Source: JAWWPG01 sp033850885
GTDB taxonomy: Bacteria; Actinomycetota; Actinomycetes; Propionibacteriales; Nocardioidaceae
NCBI GenBank assembly: GCA_033850885.1
Contig: JAWWPG010000054.1
Location: 1-15,151, forward strand
Length of the DNA stretch: 15,151 nt
Reading direction: 5' to 3'
This document shows, piece by piece, positions 1 through 9,026 of the stretch. Position 1 is the stretch's first letter; each line of letters begins with the position of its first letter. The translations under genes and the position numbers were made by a program. The notes below the pieces were generated by a model. The model was not told the DNA's origin. It did not search any database and saw nothing but the letters and a program-made list of their open reading frames with translations.

Positions 1-90
1 GTCGCCGCCACCCTCAACAAGAGGCCCCGCCCCACCCTGAACCTCCAAACCCCAGCAGCCAGACTCAACCAGCTGCTCACCGCAGCCTGA
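1..90 (+). CDS. IS30-family transposase, C-terminal end (partial)
   Basis: An open frame enters from the left edge of the window and stops at TGA 88-90, giving the last 29 residues of a protein. They read VAATLNKRPRPTLNLQTPAA followed by RLNQLLTAA. This is the typical end of IS30-family DDE transposases, where a segment like 'LN.RPR.TL....P...LN.LL' follows the catalytic core. The catalytic residues lie outside the window, so activity of the element cannot be judged. The gene faces the 3' end of hemW, 105 bp away. The family call rests on motif recognition in a short fragment, but the RPR-x-TL and TPA-x-x-LN-x-LL pattern is quite specific. Confidence 0.75.
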   Translation, partial: VAATLNKRPRPTLNLQTPAARLNQLLTAA

Positions 91-125
91 AACCCACACC
101 GTTGCTAACACCGCTTGACATTGCC
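91..125. mobile_element. Putative terminal end of the IS30-type element
   Basis: The bases after the transposase stop include GTTGCTAACACCGCTTGACA at about 101-120. They resemble the inner-to-outer reading of terminal inverted repeats of actinobacterial IS30 elements, which often carry a 'GTTGCAAC...CTTGA' core a few tens of bases beyond the transposase stop. The exact boundary and target duplication cannot be fixed without the left end of the element. From about 125 to the hemW stop at 195 nothing else is recognisable, and no clear hemW terminator is seen. Confidence 0.4.
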
Positions 126-194
126 GCCCGCAACCCCACCGCAGCGTTCCTTACCATCCTCACGGAGAAGTCGAGGGGTCGAAAACCAAGCCTG

Positions 195-1412
195 TCAGGG
201 AAGCAGCGCCCGCACCACGGCGTCGGCGAGCAGGCGCCCTCGCCTGGTGAGCACCAGCTTTGTGCCGCCGTCCTCGACCAGACCGTCCTCGACGAGACCG
301 GGCACTGCCGCACCTCCGGCAGGATCGAGTACGTCGAGGCTCAGACCCGTCACGAGACGGGTCTCCAGGAGGACGCGCTCGAGCCGCCTCGTCTCCTCGT
401 CCAATGTCTCGCGAGCCAGGGCAGGGCTCTCGCCCGCCGCGAGGCGAGCCGCGTAGGGAGCCGGATGCCTGACGTTCCACCACCGCACCCCGCCCACATG
501 CGAGTGGGCACCCGGGCCAACCCCCCACCAGTCACTGCCGCGCCAGTAGCCCAGGTTGTGGCGGCACCATGCTTTCGGCGTTGTCGCCCAGTTCGAGACC
601 TCGTACCAGCCGAGGCCGCTGGCGGCCAGCAGCTCGTCGGCGAGCTCGTACTTGTCGGCCAGGTCGTCATCGTCCGGGGTCTCGACCTCGCCTCGCGCGA
701 CCCGGCGGGCCAGCGCCGTACCGGGTTCGACCACCAAGGCATAGCCGCTCAGATGGTCGGGGGCCAGGGAGGCCGCCGACTCGAGGCTGCGACGCCAGTC
801 GTCGAGCGTCTCGCCGGGCGTCCCATATATGAGGTCGAGACTGACCTGCTCGAATCCCGCCTCTCGCGCCCACTCCACGACGGCTGGCAGCCGGCTGGGG
901 TCGTGGGTTCGGTCCAGGACGGCGAGCACCGCAGGCACCGCAGACTGCATCCCGAACGAGATCCGATTGATGCCGCCGGCCCGGAGTGCGGCCAGGTCTG
1001 CGGCGGACACACTGTCCGGATTGGACTCCGTCGTCACTTCGGCGTCAGGCGCGAGTCCGAACTCGTCGCGGACCGCCTCAACCACCGCGCACAGATCACG
1101 CGGCGGCAGCAGCGTCGGCGTACCCCCACCGAAGAACACCGTGGAGACGGGTACGTCGCGGTCCCCCAGCACCCGTCGCGCCAGCCGGATCTCATCGATG
1201 GCTGCCTGCGCGTACGTCGACTGCGACGCGCCGGGCGATGGGCCCAGCTCGACGGCCGTGTAGGTGTTGAAGTCGCAGTAGCCGCAGCGCACCGAGCAGA
1301 AGGGCACGTGGACGTAGATTCCGAAGGGCTTCGCCCCCAGGCCGGCCAGCGCCGTGCCGGGAAGGGCCCCGTTCGCGGGAGCCGGGTCGCCGACGGGCGG
1401 GGTCGAGGGCAT
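195..1412 (-). CDS. hemW: HemW, radical SAM heme chaperone
   Basis: A 405-residue protein of normal length for actinobacterial HemW (formerly called oxygen-independent coproporphyrinogen III oxidase-like HemN). It starts at ATG 1412. The radical SAM cluster motif CSVRCGYC (C39, C43, C46) follows YVHVPF, the GGGTP SAM-binding motif is at residues 95-99, and the HemW-type HNLGYW motif is at 285-290. HemW binds heme and passes it to membrane-associated acceptors; unlike true HemN it lacks the extra conserved cysteine next to the CxxxCxxC cluster (here F48 in CDFNTY). It lies 45 bp downstream of the acyl-CoA synthetase gene on the same strand and probably shares its transcript. No good Shine-Dalgarno sequence precedes the ATG. 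Its 3' end is intact and faces an IS30 remnant rather than hrcA. Confidence 0.95.
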   Translation of the reverse strand: MPSTPPVGDPAPANGALPGTALAGLGAKPFGIYVHVPFCSVRCGYCDFNTYTAVELGPSPGASQSTYAQAAIDEIRLARRVLGDRDVPVSTVFFGGGTPTLLPPRDLCAVVEAVRDEFGLAPDAEVTTESNPDSVSAADLAALRAGGINRISFGMQSAVPAVLAVLDRTHDPSRLPAVVEWAREAGFEQVSLDLIYGTPGETLDDWRRSLESAASLAPDHLSGYALVVEPGTALARRVARGEVETPDDDDLADKYELADELLAASGLGWYEVSNWATTPKAWCRHNLGYWRGSDWWGVGPGAHSHVGGVRWWNVRHPAPYAARLAAGESPALARETLDEETRRLERVLLETRLVTGLSLDVLDPAGGAAVPGLVEDGLVEDGGTKLVLTRRGRLLADAVVRALLP

Positions 1413-1457
1413 CCGTCGATCATGCCAGCCCAGCCTCGGCAGGGACCGTCGCGACCG

Positions 1458-3311
<1,854 letters not shown>

Positions 3312-3334
3312 GAATGGAACCGTAGATGACTCGG

Positions 3335-4732
3335 TTATCGAACAACAGGCCTTCGGGCGCGCCGGCCGGACTTTCTGGGTGGCTTCGACCGCCCCCCGAC
3401 CGGAGCCGCTGCCGGATGGTGCGGCGACGGCGCGCGCCGGCCGCGGTAGTGGTCGGCGCGGCTCTTCGCAGGCACCGACCTCGAGGTCCCGACCGGCAGT
3501 GGCGCCACCAGCACACGCTCGCCCGGGGCGATCTCCCCGAGGAGAGGATGGCCGGTTCGCAGGCGGGTGATGGTTGGCTTGATCCCCGCCTTGCGGGTGA
3601 GAGTACGAACGTCGGAAACTTGGCTGTCGACCATCAGGGTGACAACGGTCCCGGTCGCGCCGGCGCGTGCGGTGCGGCCGGAACGGTGGAGGTATGCCTT
3701 GTGCTCGGCCGGCGGATCTGCGTGGATCACCAGCCTGATGTCATCCACATGGATTCCCCGGGCGGCGATGTCCGTGGCGACGAGGGTTGACGACGCTCCC
3801 CCGGCAAACGCCGACAGGTTCCTCGTCCGGATGGCCTGCGACAGGTCCCCATGAAGCTCCAACGCCGGCACCCCGGCCGCTGTGAGCTTCCTCGCCAGCT
3901 GCTTGGCGCCGTGCCGAGTGCGCGTGAACACGAGCGTGCGCCCGGGAGCGGACGCCAGGTCGACGAGGACCGGCAGCTTGGAGTCGCGGTCCACGTGCAG
4001 CACGTGGTGGGACATCTCGGTTGCGTGGCTCTCCACCGGGTCGACCTGATGGGTCACCGGGTTCGTGAGGTACCGCTTGGCGAGTACGTCGACGCCGCCG
4101 TCGAGCGTTGCAGAGAACAGCATCCGCTGGCCCTTGGTCGGTGTCTTGTCGAGCAGCCGACGTACGACGGGCAGGAAGCCGAGATCCGCCATATGGTCAG
4201 CCTCGTCGAGCACGGTGACCTCGACGGCATCCAGGATCGCGTGCCCGTGCTGGACGTGGTCCGCCAGGCGTCCGGGACATGCGACGACGATGTCGACACC
4301 GGCCTTGAGCGCCTTGATCTGGTGATGGGCGCTGACGCCGCCGAAGACGGTGACGCTGCGCATGGACACGGCCTGCGCAAGCGGTGTCAGCGCTGTGTTG
4401 ATCTGGGTGGCCAGCTCGCGGGTCGGCGCAAGGATGAGGGCCCGCGGACGGCCGGGTCGACGGTGGGCCGGGCTCGCCGAAAGGCGCGCCAGGATCGGGA
4501 GCAGGAAAGCATAGGTCTTCCCGGAGCCGGTGCGACCCCGGCCGAGCAGGTCGCGTCCGGCAAGCGAGTCAGGCAGCGTGGCGGTCTGGATCGGGAAGGG
4601 CTCAGTGATGCCGGCGTGCGCCAACGCGTTGACGAGAGGCTGCGGGACACCGAGCTGGGAGAAGGTGGGTAAGCCGGCGTGCGGCCGGTGCTGGGCATGA
4701 GGAACGTGGTGATGGGGGCGGCTGGCCGCCAT
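3335..4732 (-). CDS. DEAD-box ATP-dependent RNA helicase (RhlE-like)
   Basis: About 465 residues from ATG 4732. This start is chosen because CGGAG lies 5 bases upstream and because the longer frame, starting at 4840, adds 36 residues without family resemblance. The helicase core is complete: a Q-motif region ending FPIQ, Walker A GRTGSGKT at 66-73, PTREL at 103-107, DEAD at 176-179, SAT at 207-209 and HRSGRTAR at 349-356. After the core comes a basic tail rich in R, K and P, typical of RNA-binding extensions. Such helicases unwind structured RNA in ribosome assembly, cold adaptation or RNA decay. The N-terminus is unusual: six histidines within the first 18 residues (HHH, then spaced H). The leader of 133 bp back to the upstream kinase gene holds two hairpins, so expression may depend on RNA structure or temperature (inference). 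Confidence 0.92.
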   Translation of the reverse strand: MAASRPHHHVPHAQHRPHAGLPTFSQLGVPQPLVNALAHAGITEPFPIQTATLPDSLAGRDLLGRGRTGSGKTYAFLLPILARLSASPAHRRPGRPRALILAPTRELATQINTALTPLAQAVSMRSVTVFGGVSAHHQIKALKAGVDIVVACPGRLADHVQHGHAILDAVEVTVLDEADHMADLGFLPVVRRLLDKTPTKGQRMLFSATLDGGVDVLAKRYLTNPVTHQVDPVESHATEMSHHVLHVDRDSKLPVLVDLASAPGRTLVFTRTRHGAKQLARKLTAAGVPALELHGDLSQAIRTRNLSAFAGGASSTLVATDIAARGIHVDDIRLVIHADPPAEHKAYLHRSGRTARAGATGTVVTLMVDSQVSDVRTLTRKAGIKPTITRLRTGHPLLGEIAPGERVLVAPLPVGTSRSVPAKSRADHYRGRRAPSPHHPAAAPVGGRSKPPRKSGRRARRPVVR

Positions 4733-4771
4733 GGGTACTCCGAACGTTGAAGAGTCGTCCTGCGCGTCGCG

Positions 4772-4786
4772 CCCGCACGGTGCGGG
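4772..4786. repeat. Inverted repeat in helicase leader
   Basis: CCCGCAC and GTGCGGG flank a single base, giving a near-perfect 15-bp palindrome. It lies 40 bp upstream of the helicase start and downstream of the terminator-like hairpin at 4799-4835. It could be an operator or an RNA hairpin in the helicase leader; no protein partner is recognisable. Confidence 0.5.
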
Positions 4787-4798
4787 GCGTCGTGGCCG

Positions 4799-4835
4799 AC
4801 AAAGAAACGAGGTCCGAGGCAGAACTCTGCGGACC
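4799..4835 (-). terminator. Candidate intrinsic terminator or attenuator between kinase and helicase genes
   Basis: On the minus strand an outer stem GGTCCG/CGGACC (4830-4835 with 4811-4816) encloses an inner stem CAGA/TCTG (4826-4829 with 4820-4823) around a 2-nt loop, with a 3-nt bulge. It is followed by the T-rich stretch TCGTTTCTTTG (4810-4800). The structure begins 31 bp after the APH(6)-like stop codon. It would end the lepA-kinase transcript, or act as an attenuator in the helicase leader. The T tract is interrupted, as is common in high-GC genomes, so efficiency is uncertain. Confidence 0.5.
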
Positions 4836-4865
4836 AACATCTTCCAGTGTACGTGACCGCGGCGC

Positions 4866-5768
4866 TTAGTCGTCCATCGCCTTGGCGATGGTGAGCATGT
4901 CGGTGACCCAGCTCTTGTTGTCCGAGGGCGGTGACGGGTCCTCGATCTCCCACATGATGTTGACCATCATCCGCACCACCACCCAGTCCTTCGCGCGTTG
5001 CTCGTCGAAGCCGGCGGCATCGACGATACTGAAGAAGCGGTTCCGGATCGCGTTGCGCGCCGAGCCGGAGTCGACGATCTCCTCCCAGCGGTTCCACAGC
5101 AGGGGGCTCAGCTCGTAGACCGGGTCGCCGGACAGCGGCTTCGGGTCGATCACCAGCCAGGGCTCGCGGTCGCCACGAAGGACGTTGAAGAAGTGCAGGT
5201 CTGTATGGATGAGCCTCCCGTCCGTTTGCGGGTCCGCGGCCAGGTCCCGCAACAATCCAGCCGCCCGGTCGACGTACCGGGGAGGCAGGCCAGCCGTCTT
5301 GGGCAGGGCACACATGCGCTCGTTCCAGCGGTCGCACAGCGACGACAGGGTGCGGAACTGGGGCGAGGCGGGGACATGCAGCCGCGGGTACAGCCCGGTG
5401 ACGACCTCGATGGCCTCGTCGATCGGGACCGTCGTGAGGTCGGTGGTGTCGAGTCGCTCCATCAGCATGGCGGACCGATGTGGGTCAGCCCGCATGAGCC
5501 GTACGGCGCCGTTGCCCGCCCAGAGACGCAGGGCCAGGTGCTCCTCGTCGGCCTCCTCGTGGGGCCAACCGACCTTGAGGACGGCGGCCGTGCCGTCTTG
5601 ATCTCGAACCGGTACGACGAGCGCGCACTCGCCATGCATGGCCGGCCCGTCGACGCTCAGGCCCCACTCGTCGAGGATCCCGCGCGCGAGGCCCGGCAAC
5701 CTGTCGAGCCAGGCCGACCATGCGTCGCTCCGGTCAGCGAATGCGAGCAGCTTCGCCGGGATGTCCAC
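4866..5768 (-). CDS. APH(6)-type aminoglycoside/hydroxyurea antibiotic kinase homologue
   Basis: About 300 residues from GTG 5768 (VDIPAKLLAFADRS). It resembles the streptomycin 6-phosphotransferase/hydroxyurea kinase family: N-terminal WLDRLPGL, an ATP-lobe lysine in AVLKVGWP (K65), the catalytic segment HTDLHFFNVL (H188, D190, N195), then VIDPKPLSGDP with the Mg-binding D208. The IDPKPL-x-GDP signature is characteristic of this family. All key residues are present, so it is probably an active kinase, but many chromosomal homologues have unknown substrates and resistance should not be assumed. An upstream GTG at 5795 has the better Shine-Dalgarno (GAGGGG, 9-base spacing) and would add nine residues. 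A TTG at 5831 would run through the whole palindrome and is unlikely. The gene follows lepA on the same strand, 85 bp downstream, with a large inverted repeat between them. Confidence 0.85.
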   Translation of the reverse strand: MDIPAKLLAFADRSDAWSAWLDRLPGLARGILDEWGLSVDGPAMHGECALVVPVRDQDGTAAVLKVGWPHEEADEEHLALRLWAGNGAVRLMRADPHRSAMLMERLDTTDLTTVPIDEAIEVVTGLYPRLHVPASPQFRTLSSLCDRWNERMCALPKTAGLPPRYVDRAAGLLRDLAADPQTDGRLIHTDLHFFNVLRGDREPWLVIDPKPLSGDPVYELSPLLWNRWEEIVDSGSARNAIRNRFFSIVDAAGFDEQRAKDWVVVRMMVNIMWEIEDPSPPSDNKSWVTDMLTIAKAMDD

Positions 5769-5777
5769 CTCCCCGCG

Positions 5778-5833
5778 AATTGCGGGAAAGTTCACCTTTC
5801 CGGGCCCCTCGCGAGGTGCACTTTCCCGCAATT
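5778..5833. repeat. Nested palindromic element between lepA and kinase gene
   Basis: Two arms of 20 bp with one mismatch (5778-5797 and 5814-5833; outer 14 bp AATTGCGGGAAAGT and its exact complement) flank a 16-bp loop. Smaller palindromes are embedded: GGAAAG/CTTTCC around TTCAC (5785-5800), CCTCGCGAGG (5807-5816) and GCAATTGC (5828-5835). CCCGC/GCGGG around GAATT (5772-5786) overlaps the left edge. It lies in the 85-bp gap after the lepA stop. There is no T tract, so it is not a standard terminator. It may be a REP-like element, a double-stranded operator, or a hairpin controlling the next gene, because the alternative GTG 5795 and its Shine-Dalgarno lie inside it. Confidence 0.8.
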
Positions 5834-5853
5834 GCCGGCAGGGGGGATCACGG

Positions 5854-7725
5854 CTAGCGCTTCGACTTCTCGGTGGGCTCGGACGTGTTCAGCGCGGAGA
5901 TGAAGGCTTCTTGCGGCACCTCGACACGGCCCACCATCTTCATCCGCTTCTTGCCCTCCTTCTGTTTCTCGAGAAGCTTGCGCTTGCGGGTGATGTCCCC
6001 GCCGTAGCACTTCGCGAGGACGTCCTTGCGCATCGCCCGGATGGTCTCCCGGGCGATCACCCGGGCCCCGATCGCCGCCTGGATGGGCACCTCGAACTGC
6101 TGGCGCGGGATGAGCTCCTTGAGCTTCAAGGTCAACCCGACGCCGTACGCGTATGCAGCGTCGCGGTGGACGATCGCAGAGAACGCGTCGACCGGCTCGC
6201 CATGCAGGAGTACGTCGACCTTCACCAGGTCCGCGGGTTGCTCGCCGGTCGGGTCGTAGTCGAGCGAGGCATACCCCTTGGTCCGTGACTTGAGCGCATC
6301 GAAGAAGTCGAACACGATCTCGGCGAGCGGCAGCGTGTAGCGTAGCTCGACCCGGTCCGCCGAGATGTACTCCATCCCCTCCAAGGCGCCCCGGCGCCCC
6401 TGGCAGAGGTCCATGATCACGCCGATGTAGTCGGACGGCGCCAAGATGGTGGCTCGGACCATCGGCTCGAAGACCTCGGCGATCTTGCCCTCGCCCGGGT
6501 ATTCGCTGGGGTTGGTGACGATGACCTGCGACCCGTCTTCCATGACGACTCGGTAGACGACGTTGGGCGCCGTAGAGATGAGGTCGAGGTTGAACTCGCG
6601 TTCGAGCCGCTCCCGGACGATCTCCATGTGGAGCAGGCCGAGGAAGCCGCAGCGGAAGCCGAAGCCGAGGGCGCCCGACGTCTCGGGCTCGTAGGCCAGG
6701 GCCGCATCGTTGAGCTGCAGCTTGTCGAGGGCGTCGCGCAGCGTCGGGTAGTCGTCACCGTCGATCGGGTAGAGCCCCGAGTAGACCATCGGGTTGGGAT
6801 GGCGGTAGCCGCTGAGCGGCTCCGTCGCGCCGTGGACCGCGGCCGTCACCGTGTCGCCGACCCGTGACTGGCGGACCTCCTTGACGCCGGTGATCAGGTA
6901 GCCGACCTCGCCGACACCGAGGTGGTCCGCGCGGACCGGATCGGGCGATATCACCCCGACCTCGAGCATCTCGTGGACGGCCCCGGTCGACATCATCTTG
7001 ATCCGGTCCCGGTGCGAGAGGCGGCCGTCGACGACCCGCACGTACGTCACCACGCCGCGGTACGTGTCGTAGACCGAGTCGAAGATCAGCGCCCGCGGCG
7101 GCGCGGCGGCGTTGCCCTTGGGGGCGGGCACGGTGTGCACGATCTCGTTGAGCAACGTCTCGACCCCCTCGCCGGTCTTGGCGGACACCCGGAAGACGTC
7201 GTCCGGATCGCAGCCGATGATGTGCGCGAGCTCCGCGGCGTACCTGTCGGGCTGGGCGCTCGGTAGGTCGATCTTGTTGAGCACCGGGATGATGTGGAGG
7301 TCGGCGTCGAGCGCCAGGTAGAGGTTCGCAAGCGTCTGGGCCTCGATGCCCTGTGCCGCATCGACCAGCAGCACCGCGCCGTCACACGCCTCGAGCGACC
7401 GGCTGACCTCGTACGTGAAGTCGACGTGCCCGGGGGTGTCGATCATGTTGAGCACGAACTGCTTGCCGGCCTGTTCGCCCGCGGTGGCCGTCCAGGGCAG
7501 CCGCACCGCCTGGCTCTTGATCGTGATGCCTCGCTCGCGCTCGATGTCCATCCGGTCGAGGTACTGCGCCCGCATGGCGCGTCCCTCGACCACCCCGGTC
7601 AGCTGCAGCATCCGGTCGGCAAGGGTCGACTTGCCGTGGTCGATGTGGGCGATGATCGAGAAGTTTCGGATGATCGCCGGATCGGTCTCACCGGGTACCG
7701 GTGCCGATGCAAGCTGCTTGGGCAC
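5854..7725 (-). CDS. lepA: Elongation factor 4 (LepA), ribosome-associated GTPase
   Basis: About 623 residues from GTG 7725 (VPKQLASAPVPGETDPAIIRNF), which gives the same N-terminal length as Streptomyces LepA. The GTPase motifs are intact: G1 AHIDHGKST near 26-34, the switch I segment RGITIKSQ, G3 DTPGHVDF at 96-103 and G4 NKID at 150-153. They are followed by EF-G-like domains and the LepA-specific basic C-terminal segment (KRKLLEKQKEGKKRMKM). LepA acts on ribosomes, in elongation fidelity or initiation and 30S assembly depending on the study. An ATG at 7791 preceded by GAGG (8-base spacing) would add 22 residues and cannot be excluded; the open frame runs on to 7914. In many actinobacteria lepA neighbours rpsT and hemW; here both are several kilobases away. 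Confidence 0.95.
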   Translation of the reverse strand: MPKQLASAPVPGETDPAIIRNFSIIAHIDHGKSTLADRMLQLTGVVEGRAMRAQYLDRMDIERERGITIKSQAVRLPWTATAGEQAGKQFVLNMIDTPGHVDFTYEVSRSLEACDGAVLLVDAAQGIEAQTLANLYLALDADLHIIPVLNKIDLPSAQPDRYAAELAHIIGCDPDDVFRVSAKTGEGVETLLNEIVHTVPAPKGNAAAPPRALIFDSVYDTYRGVVTYVRVVDGRLSHRDRIKMMSTGAVHEMLEVGVISPDPVRADHLGVGEVGYLITGVKEVRQSRVGDTVTAAVHGATEPLSGYRHPNPMVYSGLYPIDGDDYPTLRDALDKLQLNDAALAYEPETSGALGFGFRCGFLGLLHMEIVRERLEREFNLDLISTAPNVVYRVVMEDGSQVIVTNPSEYPGEGKIAEVFEPMVRATILAPSDYIGVIMDLCQGRRGALEGMEYISADRVELRYTLPLAEIVFDFFDALKSRTKGYASLDYDPTGEQPADLVKVDVLLHGEPVDAFSAIVHRDAAYAYGVGLTLKLKELIPRQQFEVPIQAAIGARVIARETIRAMRKDVLAKCYGGDITRKRKLLEKQKEGKKRMKMVGRVEVPQEAFISALNTSEPTEKSKR

Positions 7726-7940
7726 GGATCGCTTTCGGTCGCGGGGTACGTACTCGGCGCCGGTACGTCGTACCAGCGCCACCTCCATCATCCCACGGAC
7801 CTCACGGTGGCCCCGGATGGCAGAACCTGACCTGGACCGCAAACTCCTCGTCGAGATGCCAGCAGTCGTCATCTCGCCCACTCCCGCCGAACCAGTCGAA
7901 TTCCGTTGGACCACCGACCGGTCCCGGGTCAGGATGTGAC
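7726..7940. promoter_or_regulatory. Divergent intergenic region between lepA and phosphotransferase pair
   Basis: About 215 bp separate the two divergent genes and must hold both promoters. On the lepA side there are two related palindromes: GTACGTAC (7746-7753) and GGTACG-T-CGTACC (7762-7774), with GGCGCC between them. They could be operator sites, or lie in the coding extension if lepA starts at 7791. No strong lepA promoter could be picked by eye. The phosphotransferase side holds the promoter candidate listed separately. Confidence 0.4.
7906..7935 (+). promoter_or_regulatory. Candidate promoter for the phosphotransferase pair
   Basis: TTGGAC (7906-7911), an 18-bp spacer and CAGGAT (7930-7935) end 5 bases before the ATG at 7941. 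Transcription would then begin at or next to the start codon, giving a leaderless mRNA. The AGGAT could instead be a Shine-Dalgarno sequence, in which case the promoter lies further upstream. The -10 match is only partial (A2 and T6). Confidence 0.3.
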
Positions 7941-9026
7941 ATGGTCGCGTTGCCTCCGACAGCCTCGAGCGACGACGTGGCGCCCTGGCACCGCGATACG
8001 GTCTTCACCCGGGACGGGGTCGCGATCCCGGTCCGACAGACGGCTCGGCGTCCGTCCTGGGACCAGCTGCCGGTCGCCGTACGCGCGCAGGTCGAGGCAG
8101 CCGCCGGGTCAACGGTGACTCAGACCTGGTCGGCTGGGACCGGGTTCACGCCCGGCTTCGCCTCGCGAGTCCGGCTCGCCGACGGGCGGGACCTGTTCGT
8201 CAAAGCCGCATCGAGTGTCGATGACCGGTTGCACGGCTGGGCGCTCAGCGATGCCTACCGCGAGGAGGGGCGCAAGCTCAGCCTGCTGGGGCCGGCCGTT
8301 GGTGCACCACTACTGCTTTGGGAGCGCGAGCTCGACCTTGACGGTGAGCGATGGGTACTCCTCGGACTCGAGTACGTCGCTGGGCGGCCACCTCGGCGGC
8401 CATGGCGGCTCCACGAGCTGCTGCTGGTCGTCGACAGGCTCGCCCAGGTGGCCCCGGCGATGGCCTGCCCGCCCGCACAGCTCGGTCTCGGGACCGTGTA
8501 CGACGAGCTGGTCGTGGACTTCGGCGACCGACTGGGGAGGAGCCGCGAGCTCGAGGGCGACACCGAGCAGCTCGACGTCGTCGAGGGGCTGTGTGCCGAG
8601 GCGGACACTCTCATGGCTGGCGACAGCATGGTGCACATGGACCTGCGGGACGACAATGTGCTGATCTCCGACACAGGCCACGTGTGGTTCGTCGACTGGA
8701 ACTTCCCGGCCATCGGCGCCCCGTGGATCGACCTGGTCTGCATCCTGCTCTCTGCTCGGGGCGACCGGCTCGACGTGGACCCGATCCTCGACGACCACGT
8801 GTTGAGCCGCGGCGTCGACCCGCACGCTATCGACGTACTCCTCGCTCTGCTGTGGTCGTACTGGGGAATCGCCAAGACCGAGGCCGTGCCACCACACTCT
8901 CCTCACCTGCGCGACCACCAGCATTGGTATGCGGACGTGACGCAGGAGTGGCTGCTGGAACGACTCAGCAACCGTGGACGGCGCGCCTCGGGTTCGTCGT
9001 ACCCGCCGCGCGGTCGTCACACGTGA
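7941..9026 (+). CDS. Phosphotransferase-fold protein (APH family), first of a coupled pair
   Basis: 361 residues from ATG 7941, preceded by AGGAT. The protein has the two-lobed aminoglycoside phosphotransferase/choline kinase layout: an N-lobe with DLFVKAA (K88) and a possible helix-C glutamate in YREEGRKL, then the catalytic segment HMDLRDDNVLI (H232, D234, N239) and FVDWNFP with the metal-binding D252. The first about 60 residues, including RDGVAIPVRQTARRPSW, precede the kinase domain. The catalytic loop DLRDDN differs from the commoner DLHPGN form. Substrate unknown: it could be an antibiotic, another small metabolite or a sugar. Its stop codon overlaps the GTG start of the next, paralogous gene by 4 bp, so the two are very likely cotranscribed and translationally coupled. 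Confidence 0.85.
   Translation: MVALPPTASSDDVAPWHRDTVFTRDGVAIPVRQTARRPSWDQLPVAVRAQVEAAAGSTVTQTWSAGTGFTPGFASRVRLADGRDLFVKAASSVDDRLHGWALSDAYREEGRKLSLLGPAVGAPLLLWERELDLDGERWVLLGLEYVAGRPPRRPWRLHELLLVVDRLAQVAPAMACPPAQLGLGTVYDELVVDFGDRLGRSRELEGDTEQLDVVEGLCAEADTLMAGDSMVHMDLRDDNVLISDTGHVWFVDWNFPAIGAPWIDLVCILLSARGDRLDVDPILDDHVLSRGVDPHAIDVLLALLWSYWGIAKTEAVPPHSPHLRDHQHWYADVTQEWLLERLSNRGRRASGSSYPPRGRHT

Noticed and set aside
5769..5831. Longer N-terminus of the APH(6)-like kinase from TTG 5831
   Set aside because: It would translate through the inverted repeat and adds residues unlike the family; GTG 5768, or possibly GTG 5795, is more credible.
8310..9020. Minus-strand open frames opposite the two phosphotransferases (also 9017-9700)
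   Set aside because: Both plus-strand genes show full kinase motifs; the antisense frames have no domain signature.
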